A stretch of 64,000 nt of DNA, from contig CAVSDW010000020.1 of the NCBI GenBank assembly GCA_963726665.1, positions 1 through 64,000 on the forward strand, given 5' to 3'. The position numbers were made by a program, and so were the translations under genes. Below, piece after piece: positions 44,130 to 52,398 of the stretch. The DNA comes from RPQJ01 sp963726665 (lineage in GTDB: Bacteria; Pseudomonadota; Gammaproteobacteria; Steroidobacterales; Steroidobacteraceae). Positions within the stretch are counted from its first letter, which is position 1. Each line of letters starts with the position of its first letter. The notes beneath the pieces were generated by a model. That model was not told where the DNA came from and did not search any database. It was given only the letters and a program-made list of their open reading frames with translations.

Positions 44130-44849
44130 TCAGAGTTGCCGGGTCATCAGGTCGTAGGCGTCGGCGAGTGCGAGCAGGGACTCGCCGCAACGCGTCCGCG
44201 TCGACGAGCCGTGCATCAGTGCCAGCGTCCGTGGCTCGAGCGCGGCGAGGCGGCGGATCGTGGTGGCGGTGACCGGGGACAGCGCCGTGGCGTGGAACAG
44301 CGCTTCCGCCTCGAGCGCGGGCCCGACGATGTCGCCCTCGGTGAGCGCCGGTCCGTCGCCCGCGTGGGTGAACAGGTCGCCGCAGAACAGCGTCGCGGTG
44401 GTCTCCTCGAACAGCACGCGGGCCTCCCAGTTGTGCGGGACGTGGGGCGTGTCGATGTGGCGCACGCGCCGGCCGCCAAGGTCGATGACCTCGCCGTCGG
44501 CGAGCTTGCGGGGCGGGCGGTCGCAGAGATCGTCGAGCGAGACCATGCAGCCGACCGCGCCGTGCGCCACCTGGGCCCGGGGCGCGGCGGCGAGGAACTG
44601 GTTCATGGCCCCGCACTCGTCGGATTCCACGTGGCCGAAGGTGATCCAACGCAGCCGCTCGATCGGAATGATCCGCGCCACCGCCTGCGACACCAGCGGG
44701 AACATCCCGCGCGCGCCAGTGTGGAACAGCAGCGGCTCGTCGGCGTCGACGAGGAACTGGTTGAACGTGAAGCCGCCCGGCGCCGCATCAGGGACGCAGG
44801 TCGAGAAGCGGTAGATTCGATCGGCGATCTCGTGAGTGTTCGTCTGCAT
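44130..44849 (-). CDS. MBL-fold metallo-hydrolase, diiron-type
   Basis: 239 residues. Metal ligands in order: TFGHVESDECGAMNQFLA (HxExD-type site as in the ODP/flavodiiron class), HGAVG, DTPHVPHNWEA, FCGDLFT and MHGSS. Members use non-haem iron for oxygen or NO chemistry, or act as hydrolases when no flavin domain is present, as here. Third gene of a minus-strand operon, 37 bases after the GMC gene; AGGAG before ATG 44849. Confidence 0.8.
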   Translation of the reverse strand: MQTNTHEIADRIYRFSTCVPDAAPGGFTFNQFLVDADEPLLFHTGARGMFPLVSQAVARIIPIERLRWITFGHVESDECGAMNQFLAAAPRAQVAHGAVGCMVSLDDLCDRPPRKLADGEVIDLGGRRVRHIDTPHVPHNWEARVLFEETTATLFCGDLFTHAGDGPALTEGDIVGPALEAEALFHATALSPVTATTIRRLAALEPRTLALMHGSSTRTRCGESLLALADAYDLMTRQL

Positions 44850-44886
44850 GTCCAGCTCCTGTCGGCGTCGGCCGTGTCCTGTCGGG

Positions 44887-46539
44887 CTAGATGTCGCCGC
44901 GCTTCGCGAAACGTGCGATGTGATCGCCCGCGCGGAACGCCAGCGCCTGGATCGTCATGGTCGGCTGGCCGCGGCCCGAGGTCACCAGGCTCGAGCCGTC
45001 GCAGACGAACAGGTTCCGGATGTCGTGCGTGCGATGGTAACGATCGACGACGGACGTCTTCGGGTCGTTGCCCATGCGGCAGGTGCCGAGCAGGTGCACG
45101 CCGATCGTGGATTCCTCGACCGGGTCTTTCCAGACCTCCTGTGCGCCGGCCGCCTGCAGCACCTCCGTCGCGCGGTCCTGCAGGAACCGTGCGTTCGCGA
45201 GGTCGTCGGGATGATCCTTGTAGGTCACGCGCATCGCGGGCAGGCCCCATGCGTCCTTGAGTTCCGGGTCGAGATCCACGCGATTCGACTCGAGCGGCAA
45301 CGACGTCCCGTGCGTCGCGGAGATCATCGCGCGCGGCATCTTCTCGATCAGCGACTTGAACTCAGCGCCCCACGCGCGGTCCGGAGGCGGCTCGAACATC
45401 GCCCAGCCGATCGGGTTGGGGCCGATGCGCCCGTCGAATCCGCCGCCGCCGTAGAAGCCGCGCTTCGGGTCCGACTGGTAGAAATCGTGCACGATGCGCG
45501 TCACCTGCACGCTCTTGTACTCGTTCAGCTCGTGCTCGAAGATCGCGTTGGACTGGGCGTAGGTGTTGAACATCAGGTTGCGTCCCACGAGGCCGCTCGA
45601 GTTCGCGAGCCCGTCGGGGTGCCGCGCGTCGGCCGACATGAGCAGCAGGCGCGCCGACTCTGCGCCGTTCGCGCTCACCACCACTGCGCGCGCCTTCTGG
45701 AAGTGCTCCCGCTTGTCCTTGTCGAAGTACGCAACACCGGTGACCCGGTTGCGCTCGTTGACCTCGATGCGGGAGACGTAACTTTCGCTGCGCACCTCGC
45801 AGCGGCCGGTGGCCTCCGCTTCGGGGATCATCGTGTAGAGCGTGGAAGACTTCGCCTGCATCTCGCAGCCGAAGCCGATGCAGAAGCCGCAATGCGCGCA
45901 GGCGGCGCGGCCGCGATACGGCTCGGAGGCGATGGCCATCGGCGCCGGGAACGGGTGCAGGCCGAGCTTGCGTGCGCCGCGTTCGAGCAGCACGCCGGAC
46001 GACTTCACCGGCAGCGGGGGCATCGGATAGGGCTTCGACCGCGGCGGGTCGAACGGACTCGCGCCAGCGAGGCCGGAGACGCCGACCTCCCACTCGACCT
46101 TGGTGTAGTAGGGCTCGAGCTCGGCGTAGTCGATCGGCCAGTCTGCGAAGCTGGTGCCCTCGATCGGCCCGAGCAGGCTGCGTTCCTTGAAGTCCACTTC
46201 ATGGAAGCGCCAGAAGTTGGCGGTAAAGTGGTTGCTGCTGCCCCCGACCAGGCGCGCGTAGATGAGGGCCGGTATCCCTTCGGTGCGCCTGGCCGTGTCG
46301 GCGGCGGTCTTGCGGAAGGTCTGCGGGTTCGCCTGGGGGCTGTTGGTGATTGCGTTGTTGAACCAGTAGTCGAGTTCGTCGTGCTTGAAATCCGCCGCCG
46401 TGTAGCGAGGGCCCTGCTCGAGCACCAGCACCGTGTTGCCGGCCTGCGAGAGCTCGCGGGCGATGACGCCTCCCGCGGCGCCGGATCCCACGACGATGAA
46501 GTCGACCGTATCGTTCGGCCCGAACTTGCGCGTGCTCAT
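44887..46539 (-). CDS. GMC-family flavin oxidoreductase
   Basis: 550 residues. FAD-binding start VDFIVVGSGAAGGVIARELS (GxGxxG), substrate and flavin motifs YARLVGGSSNHFTANFWR, a cysteine cluster AACAHCGFCIGFGCEM, and C-terminal VHLLGTCRMGNDP with GQPTMTIQALAFRAGDH. The CxxC-type cluster and no signal peptide fit gluconate/sugar dehydrogenase large subunits of the GMC class, exported with a Tat partner. The start ATG 46539 overlaps the stop of the Tat gene (ATGA). Confidence 0.9.
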   Translation of the reverse strand: MSTRKFGPNDTVDFIVVGSGAAGGVIARELSQAGNTVLVLEQGPRYTAADFKHDELDYWFNNAITNSPQANPQTFRKTAADTARRTEGIPALIYARLVGGSSNHFTANFWRFHEVDFKERSLLGPIEGTSFADWPIDYAELEPYYTKVEWEVGVSGLAGASPFDPPRSKPYPMPPLPVKSSGVLLERGARKLGLHPFPAPMAIASEPYRGRAACAHCGFCIGFGCEMQAKSSTLYTMIPEAEATGRCEVRSESYVSRIEVNERNRVTGVAYFDKDKREHFQKARAVVVSANGAESARLLLMSADARHPDGLANSSGLVGRNLMFNTYAQSNAIFEHELNEYKSVQVTRIVHDFYQSDPKRGFYGGGGFDGRIGPNPIGWAMFEPPPDRAWGAEFKSLIEKMPRAMISATHGTSLPLESNRVDLDPELKDAWGLPAMRVTYKDHPDDLANARFLQDRATEVLQAAGAQEVWKDPVEESTIGVHLLGTCRMGNDPKTSVVDRYHRTHDIRNLFVCDGSSLVTSGRGQPTMTIQALAFRAGDHIARFAKRGDI

Positions 46540-47147
46540 GACCGTGCCGCCTTCGGGTACGGCTCGAAGCCCGCATAGTCCTTGTCGTAGTAGCCGAAAG
46601 GCGGCGACCAGACGTGCTGGTCCACGAATCCGACCAGCTTCCAGCCGAGCTTCTGCTCGTTGCCGCCGTAGGAGGGCAGGGCGAGCAGGCCGGCGACGGT
46701 CAGGAAGCGCATGGCCCCGAAGAACGGCGTCTTCTCGACGCTCTTGAGGTACGCGATCTGCGCGGGCCCCTCGAGGTCGGCGAACTGGCCCGGCCCCGGG
46801 TGGCTCTTTGCGAACTCCTGCTGGAACGCAGTGAGCCCTGCGAGGAACTCGGGAGCGTTCTGCGAATAGATCCCGGCGTTCACGTGGTCGATGAAGTACA
46901 CGGCACCGGCTTCGCGCGCCCCCGGCGTGTCTCCGCTCGGCACGATCTGCGCGGCGATCGCCTCGACGTCGCGCGCCTGCGCGGGCGTGAGTACCTTGAA
47001 CTCGTGGTCGATCCTGCCGGCGGCGGCCTCGTGGGCATGTCCCGCGGCAACCGCGAGGTCGGACCACTGGATCCCGAGCCAGGCCGCGCCGAGCGCGCCG
47101 CCTGAAGCGCGCAGGAAATCCCTGCGCGACGTGTCGTTGTTCTTCAC
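46536..47147 (-). CDS. Gluconate 2-dehydrogenase subunit 3 family protein with Tat signal
   Basis: 203 residues from GTG 47147 with GGAGG nine bases upstream. Tat signal SRRDFLRASGGALGAAW (twin arginine) so exported folded. The body (LTPAQARDVEAIAAQIVPSG, DHVNAGIYSQNAPEFLAGL) matches the small gamma subunit of membrane sugar dehydrogenases. In such enzymes this subunit carries the flavin subunit across the membrane by the Tat pathway; the cytochrome c subunit is absent here. It is the first gene of the operon with the GMC and MBL genes. Confidence 0.85.
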   Translation of the reverse strand: MKNNDTSRRDFLRASGGALGAAWLGIQWSDLAVAAGHAHEAAAGRIDHEFKVLTPAQARDVEAIAAQIVPSGDTPGAREAGAVYFIDHVNAGIYSQNAPEFLAGLTAFQQEFAKSHPGPGQFADLEGPAQIAYLKSVEKTPFFGAMRFLTVAGLLALPSYGGNEQKLGWKLVGFVDQHVWSPPFGYYDKDYAGFEPYPKAARS

Positions 47148-47262
47148 GGCGTCATCCTCCCCCGGGGCGTCTCCCCGCGGCGAGTATGGCGCAGGCCCCG
47201 AACCGTACAAAAGGGTTTTGGGAGCGGGCCAGGGCTGATACACGCAATGCAAAATTCCTTGT

Positions 47263-47294
47263 CGCTTGCAAGCGGTATTTTGGAGGGGGATATT
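47263..47294 (+). promoter_or_regulatory. Predicted promoter with palindromic operator
   Basis: TTGCAA (47266-47271) and GATATT (47289-47294) are 17 bases apart. The first box is part of a perfect 12-base palindrome CGCTTGCAAGCG (47263-47274), a possible repressor or activator site. It serves the CFI-box gene at 47337. Confidence 0.4.
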
Positions 47295-47336
47295 AACAAC
47301 GCGTTCGCGAGCCAAAAAAAACAGGGGGGCTTCGCC

Positions 47337-48924
47337 ATGCACGTCCGTAAAGCCACGGTCTTCGTCGGCGCGTTGTTCATGTTGGCCGCCATGCCGGCCT
47401 CGGCGGACCTCGAGTGGGCGTTCTGGGGGCCCACGAGCGTCGGCACCACCACGGGTGTATTCAGCAACGGCCAGCAGGTCGTGCTCAACGCCAACTTCAC
47501 CGACATCTCGGCCGGCGTGTTGCCCGGCGGCGAGTTCACTTCCAGCCCGCAGTTGCCCGGTCGGCCGGACAACACCAATCCGTCGTTCCAGCGGTTGATG
47601 ACCGGAGTGCCCGGCACGTTCCTCGCCGCAGGCACGCCGGTGGCGACCATCGACCTCAGCGGCATCACCGTCAACAGCAGCACGATCATCGGTCTTGGCG
47701 ACCTCAAGCAGGGCGGCGTGTACTACGTGTTGGAATTTCGCGATGACACAGGCGCGGGGCTGCCGGTATCCGGCATCGTGGTCACACCGTACAACGTGAC
47801 CTATACGGGCGGCCTGGTCGCGGACCTGAACTCGCTGCTGAACATTACGACCGCACCCGGCAAGCTGACCGTCGACAACATCCACGACGCCGGCGGCACC
47901 TACAGCCACACCAGCCTCACCACCTTCTCGAACCTGCCAGCCGGCACGAGCTACATTCGCATCTCGGCAGGTTTCGACAACCAGGAGGTCGAGGGCATCC
48001 AGGTCTACGTGGCCAGCAACGTCGTCGGCGGAATCGAGGTGACAGACTCGCAGGGGAGCGCGACCGATCACACGGTGGCCTTCGGCAATGCGACGACCGG
48101 CGGACTCGCCACGCACACCGTCACGGTGAAGAACTTCAGCGGAAGCGCGGCTGCAATCGGCATCACCGAGTCGCCCGCGCCGCCCTTCGGCATCGCGGAC
48201 CCCGCCAACTGCACCATCAGCGTGCCGGTCAACGGCGAATGCACGCTGACCGTCACCTTCCAGCCGTCGGCCGCAGTCACCTCGAACGACACGTTCACGC
48301 TGGACCTCGCCGGCACGCGCAGGATGTCAGCCTGAGCGGCACCGGTGTGGCGCCCGCGATGGACGTGACGGACTCGATCAATCCCGCCGACGATCTGAAG
48401 CTGTTGTTCGGCAGCACGGTCGCGGTGGGGGCGACCGGCACGGCGACCGTCAAGATCACCAACCCCAATACCGTCGATGTGACCGTCCAGATCACGGACC
48501 CGCTGGCTGCACCCTACAGCTTCGCGAACGCAGCGACTGCGCCGGCGTGACGCTCGCTCCGGGGCAGAGTTGCACGCTGACCGTGCAATTCAGGCCGGCC
48601 GCGAGCGGCACCTTCAACGACAGCTTCACTTTCAGCGCCGGTGGTGTCTCCCGGACGGTAACGATCGACGGCACCCCGTCAGCGGGCTCCGGGGGCGGCG
48701 GCGGCGGGGGCGGCGGCAGCAGCGGTAGTGGCTGCTTCATCGCCACGGCCGCTTTCGGTTCCTACCTCGATCCGGAGGTGGTCGTGCTCGGCACTTCGGG
48801 ATCACTCCTCCTGACCAATGCCGCTGGCCGAGCATTCGTTCACTGGTATTACCGGGTGTCGCCGCCGATCGCCGACTACATCCGCGAGCGCCAGCCGCTG
48901 CGCGCGATCGTGCGCGCGGCTTGA
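47337..48924 (+). CDS. Exported choice-of-anchor-type protein with C-terminal CFI-box, two frame breaks
   Basis: About 528 residues; signal peptide KATVFVGALFMLAAMPASAD. A first domain of about 200 residues, then repeated domains with FSGSAAAIGITE, CTISVPVNGECTLTVTFQPS and CTLTVQFRPAASGTFNDSF, in the style of choice-of-anchor D (ASPM/SPD2-like) domains. A GGGGGGGGG linker then leads to CFIATAAFGSYLDPEV and VVVLGTSG near the end, a CFI-box C-terminal region thought to mark processing or surface sorting. Slips near 48325 and 48545. AGGGGGG before ATG 47337. Confidence 0.8.
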
Positions 48925-49104
48925 CGCCGGTCGTTTACGGCATCAAGTATCCGGTGCCCTCCGGTCTATTGATCCTGGCGCATGAGCTGCCCATGGTGCG
49001 GAGGTCGGGGGTGACCAGCGGATAGCGTTGCGCTACGGGGAGAAGGACCGGGCCGGCTCTGCGACCATCGGGCCCCCGACCCTGTGGATCCTGAGGAGCC
49101 CGCG

Positions 49105-49602
49105 ATGAAGAGAATCGCTTGTCTTGGTCTGCTGCTGGCCGTGACTGCGGTCGTTCCTGCGCACGCGCGGGAAATCCTGCGGCGCCCTGCCGGCAGCTTC
49201 CCGATTTCAAGCAGCGTGCTGGTGCCGCCGGGTTCCGAGATCGTGTTCCTGAGCGGCACGCTCCCCGATCCCGCGAAGCCCGACGCTCCGGCCGGCAGTG
49301 CCGAGCGCCTCGGCGACACCGAGGCTCAGGCTGTGAGCGTATTCGGCAAGCTCGAGAAGGAACTCGCGGCGTCGGGGCTCACGATGTCCGACGTCGTGAA
49401 GATGAACGTATTCCTAGTCGGCGACCCGGCCAAGGGCGGCGCGATGGATTTCGAGGGGCTCATGAAGGCTTATGCGCGGCACTTCGGTACGTCCGCGCAA
49501 CCGAACCTGCCGGCGCGCACGACGGTGCAGGTCGTCGCGTTGCCGGTTCCTGGCGCGCTCGTCGAAGTCGAACTCGTCGCCGCCAAGATGATGCCGAAGT
49601 GA
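49105..49602 (+). CDS. Exported RidA-family protein
   Basis: 165 residues. Signal peptide MKRIACLGLLLAVTAVVPAH, then a RidA/YjgF domain: PPGSEIVFLSGTLPDPAKPD, AVSVFGKLEKELAASGLTMS, VVKMNVFLVG and LPARTTVQVVALPVPGALVE. RidA proteins hydrolyse reactive enamines, usually in the cytoplasm; the conserved Arg of LPART is present. The signal peptide is unusual for RidA itself but occurs in other subgroups. GAGGAG before ATG 49105. Confidence 0.8.
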   Translation: MKRIACLGLLLAVTAVVPAHAREILRRPAGSFPISSSVLVPPGSEIVFLSGTLPDPAKPDAPAGSAERLGDTEAQAVSVFGKLEKELAASGLTMSDVVKMNVFLVGDPAKGGAMDFEGLMKAYARHFGTSAQPNLPARTTVQVVALPVPGALVEVELVAAKMMPK

Positions 49603-49729
49603 AGACGATCCCGGATCGAGCGAGGCGAGCAGGCCGACAGCCTGCGTGGGTTGCGCGCTCGTCCGGTGGGGTGAAGCCACGCCGACCGCGAGGTTGATGC
49701 CCCAGCAACAGCGCGTGACCAGTTTCCAG

Positions 49730-49825
49730 TCAAGCATCGCGGAAATCCTCGAATATCTGCATGCCGAACAGGATCCCGGTCGCGAGCAGGGTCGCGCCGC
49801 CGAATCCAATGACGATTGAAAGCAT
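49730..49825 (-). CDS. Single-helix membrane peptide, 31 residues
   Basis: LSIVIGFGGATLLATGILFG then MQIFEDFRDA stop. One hydrophobic helix, a short acidic tail, and GGGAGAG before ATG 49825 at a good distance. It has no larger in-frame form with sense and is not overlapped by a real gene. Small membrane proteins of this type often modulate transporters or kinases. Confidence 0.55.
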   Translation of the reverse strand: MLSIVIGFGGATLLATGILFGMQIFEDFRDA

Positions 49826-50296
49826 GAATTTCTCTCCCGAAAACAGACGGCGCTGTCGACACGATGCGTGCCGACGGCGGCGGGCCCGCGCCAGGCGGCG
49901 CTGGACAGCTGGGGGTTGATCAAGTGAAAGCCCGTGCGCTGCACCTGGCTTCGGTGCGCGCATGGCCGGGATTCAGGTGGCGGGCGTCAGGGCCCGACTG
50001 CGGGACGGTGCAGGATGACCGTCACGGCTGAACAGCGACGCGCAGTATACGCGAACCGCGATGCGCCCACCCGGCGTTTCGCAAATACGTGACGGGCAGG
50101 GCGTTTTCACGCGTCGGGCGCGATTTCGTACGCCACGGCGGCCACCGTCCAGTGCAGATCCGCGAATCGGTACGGGGCGTGACGCCGGTCCCGCGAACCC
50201 AGCCTGCTGTCGTCTTCCACCGCCGGTCGAGTTGACGCTGTCCCGACGCGCGCGACGATGCGCTGGCCCGATTCCAAGAATTGAAGGGGAGATGCT
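49826..50296. other. Gap with no supported gene
   Basis: 470 bases between the small membrane peptide and the exported protein at 50297. It must hold the divergent promoters; TTGACG at 50232-50237 is a possible -35 box for 50297. No hairpin of note. Confidence 0.4.
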
Positions 50297-50665
50297 ATGA
50301 AACGTCTGGCAGTGGTGTTGACGGCCCTGGTGGGCTTGTTCGTGATGGCGGCGTCGGCCGAAGCGACCGTCCTGCGGGTCGTCGTGGTCGAAACCGACGA
50401 TGTGACTGCGTACATGGGCAAGATGAGCGCGCTCCGGGCCGACATGCAGCGCTTGGGCATCAAGTCCACGGTGCGGGTCTGGCGCGCGCGCTTCGCGGGC
50501 CCGAACGCGGGCTCCATCGTCGTTGCGGTCGAATACGCAGACATGGCGACCTTTGCGGCGGACGACGCCAGGATCGCCGGCGACGCTGAATATCAGGGGA
50601 CGCTCAAGGAGATGAGCAAGATGCGCAAGATCGTCTCGGACAGCCTGTACGAAGAGCTGAAATAG
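50297..50665 (+). CDS. Exported protein, ferredoxin-like (antibiotic monooxygenase-like) fold possible
   Basis: 122 residues. Signal peptide RLAVVLTALVGLFVMAASAE, then VLRVVVVETDDVTAYMGKMS, STVRVWRARFAGPNAGSIVV and VEYADMATFAADDARIAG. The strand-helix-strand order and the AGPNxGSIVVxVEYxDMATFA segment look like dimeric alpha-beta barrel proteins that are exported. Function unknown. Site GGGGAG, ATG 50297. Confidence 0.6.
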   Translation: MKRLAVVLTALVGLFVMAASAEATVLRVVVVETDDVTAYMGKMSALRADMQRLGIKSTVRVWRARFAGPNAGSIVVAVEYADMATFAADDARIAGDAEYQGTLKEMSKMRKIVSDSLYEELK

Positions 50666-50675
50666 CCGAAACGCG

Positions 50676-50718
50676 GCCGGTCGCCGCCGCCGTGCGGCGA
50701 CCGTGGGCGGCGACCGGC
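50676..50718. terminator. Paired alternative hairpins between convergent genes
   Basis: GGTCGCCGC/GCGGCGACC (50679-50687, 50694-50702) can pair, and alternatively GCCGGTCGCCGCC/GGCGGCGACCGGC (50676-50688, 50706-50718), 13 pairs. They lie between the stops of two convergent genes and probably end transcripts from both sides. No T-run. Confidence 0.5.
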
Positions 50719-50726
50719 GGCCCGCC

Positions 50727-51221
50727 TCACTTCACTGCGAAATTGACCTTGTCGCGTTGCCACTCGTCGAGGTGGGCGCGTGCCGTCCGCCTGGCGGTCA
50801 GCATCTCGGCATCGTGGCCCGCGCGCTTTGCGGTCAGCTCGATCACGTAGCCGTTCGGGTCGCGCAGGTAGATGGAGTCGATGAACCCGTGGTCGGCGAT
50901 GCCGCGGCACTCCATGCCGAGCGCGTGCGCCCTGGCCTGCACCTGTGCAAGAGCCTCGAACGGCACTTCGAGCGCGATGTGCAGGTCGTAATCGCGCTGT
51001 TCCCTGAACTCGAACGGATCGCCCGGCACCTCGAAAAACGCGAGGCACGACCCGTCGTCCATCGCATAGAACGAATGCAGGACGTGGGTCGCGCGTCCGG
51101 TCTTGGTCTCGGTGATCTCGAATGCGTTCGCGAGCGGCAGCCCCAGGAAGTCCTCGTAGAACCGCCGCGTCTCCTCTGAGTCGCGGCATCGGTAAGCGCT
51201 GTGATGAAGGCCACGGATCAT
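50727..51221 (-). CDS. VOC-family (glyoxalase/dioxygenase fold) protein
   Basis: 164 residues, two VOC half-folds: IRGLHHSAYRCRDSEETRRF (His for metal), FYEDFLGLPL, then DLHIALEVPFEALAQVQARA (second His) and YLRDPNGYVIELTAKR (metal Glu). Family members catalyse glyoxalase, extradiol dioxygenase or isomerase reactions with a metal; the substrate is unknown. Last gene of the minus-strand cluster, 10 bases after the catalase-like gene. Confidence 0.8.
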   Translation of the reverse strand: MIRGLHHSAYRCRDSEETRRFYEDFLGLPLANAFEITETKTGRATHVLHSFYAMDDGSCLAFFEVPGDPFEFREQRDYDLHIALEVPFEALAQVQARAHALGMECRGIADHGFIDSIYLRDPNGYVIELTAKRAGHDAEMLTARRTARAHLDEWQRDKVNFAVK

Positions 51222-51231
51222 CGGGGCGTCC

Positions 51232-52398
51232 TCACTCGATCCACTTGCCGTCCTGGCAGTGCGAGGGCAGCGCGTCGCACCAGCTGGCCGGTTCCTGCAT
51301 CGCGGACCCGTTGCGCCCACGACGGAATGCGGCCGTGGCCAGGTAAAGCTCGCGGCGCATCTCGTTGATCTTGCCGAGCGGCTTCTGGTCCGTGAGGCCG
51401 TGCCACGGATTGAAGGAGAGGTTCTCGCACATTTCGTTCTGCGCCGGAGTATCGAATACCTGGCGGGGGATGAACACACGCGCCACGGGCACGAACGGTG
51501 AATCCCTTTCCGACCAGCGCACGGTGGCGTCCTCGACCGGCATGCGAGAGTCCTCGTCGCGGACCTGGATCATGAACTGGAAACAGGCGTCCTGGTATCG
51601 CAGCACGTCCTGCATCGCGTCGCGCAGGAAGTTGGGGTTGCTGCGATCGACCCTGCCGTCCGGCGTGTTCTCGCAGGCACGCGCGCTGAATTTCACCGTC
51701 TGCGGGCCGAGGCCGTACGCCGACATGCTGTAGTACTGGTCCGACAGCGGGCTGGCCGGGGCGGCCTTGCGCGTGCTGAGCCCGAGATAGAGCTCGCGCA
51801 GTTTCCAGCGGAACGGGTTCGGCGAGCCGTCGGCAAAGAAGTACCGGAACGGGGTGTTCTTCGCGGACTGGCGCTCCAGTTCGGCGTAGTCGTCGAGACG
51901 CCGCACGAAGAAGTTCGGCGAGTTGATCATCACGAAGTCCTGCGTGCTGCCCGACAGCCGCGGATCGAGCAGTTGCGGCCCGCTGACGCCCATCACCTTG
52001 ATCGCCATGCCGCGGGCGTCCTTCTCGGTGTCCGCGAGCGAGGGCACGGTGCCATTCGAGAAGCGCACCCAGGCCTCGTAGCTGCCCGGCCGTGCGAACA
52101 CGCCGTACCGGAAGCCCGCCTGCGCCTCGGGCACCTCGAACACCGCGCGCACGCAGCCGTGCGGCTTGGCGTGGGCGTCGCGCTGGTAGACGGGCGTGCG
52201 GTTCGCGGCCACGATCGTGCGCACCGACTCGATGGTCGCGGTGAGCGCGGGTTCGAGGGACTGGCCGACGAGATCCGCGTCCGCGTCGCCGAAGGCGCCC
52301 TTCACCATCTGCCCGGCGAAGACCAGCAGCACGACCAGCAGGCAGGCGAGGGCGACGAACCCGAGCACGCGGAGCAGGGTCACGATTCGATGGATCAT
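51232..52398 (-). CDS. Membrane-anchored catalase-fold protein
   Basis: 388 residues. One N-terminal membrane helix (VALACLLVVLLVFAGQMVKG). The catalase-like fold is marked by HGCVRAVFEVPEAQAGFRYG, YEAWVRFSNGTVPSLADTEK, DARGMAIKVMGVSG, DFVMINSPNFFVR and the late EMCENLSFNPWHGLTDQKPL. The usual proximal-Tyr motif is not seen clearly; the family includes proteins that bind haem and act on lipid hydroperoxides or have no activity. Start ATG 52398 overlaps the cytochrome stop by four bases, so both are made together. Confidence 0.8.
   Translation of the reverse strand: MIHRIVTLLRVLGFVALACLLVVLLVFAGQMVKGAFGDADADLVGQSLEPALTATIESVRTIVAANRTPVYQRDAHAKPHGCVRAVFEVPEAQAGFRYGVFARPGSYEAWVRFSNGTVPSLADTEKDARGMAIKVMGVSGPQLLDPRLSGSTQDFVMINSPNFFVRRLDDYAELERQSAKNTPFRYFFADGSPNPFRWKLRELYLGLSTRKAAPASPLSDQYYSMSAYGLGPQTVKFSARACENTPDGRVDRSNPNFLRDAMQDVLRYQDACFQFMIQVRDEDSRMPVEDATVRWSERDSPFVPVARVFIPRQVFDTPAQNEMCENLSFNPWHGLTDQKPLGKINEMRRELYLATAAFRRGRNGSAMQEPASWCDALPSHCQDGKWIE

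Noticed and set aside
44836..46578. Plus-strand frame opposite the GMC oxidoreductase
   Set aside because: The GMC frame has a GxGxxG start and C-terminal motifs and an ATGA coupling. The other frame is a shadow.
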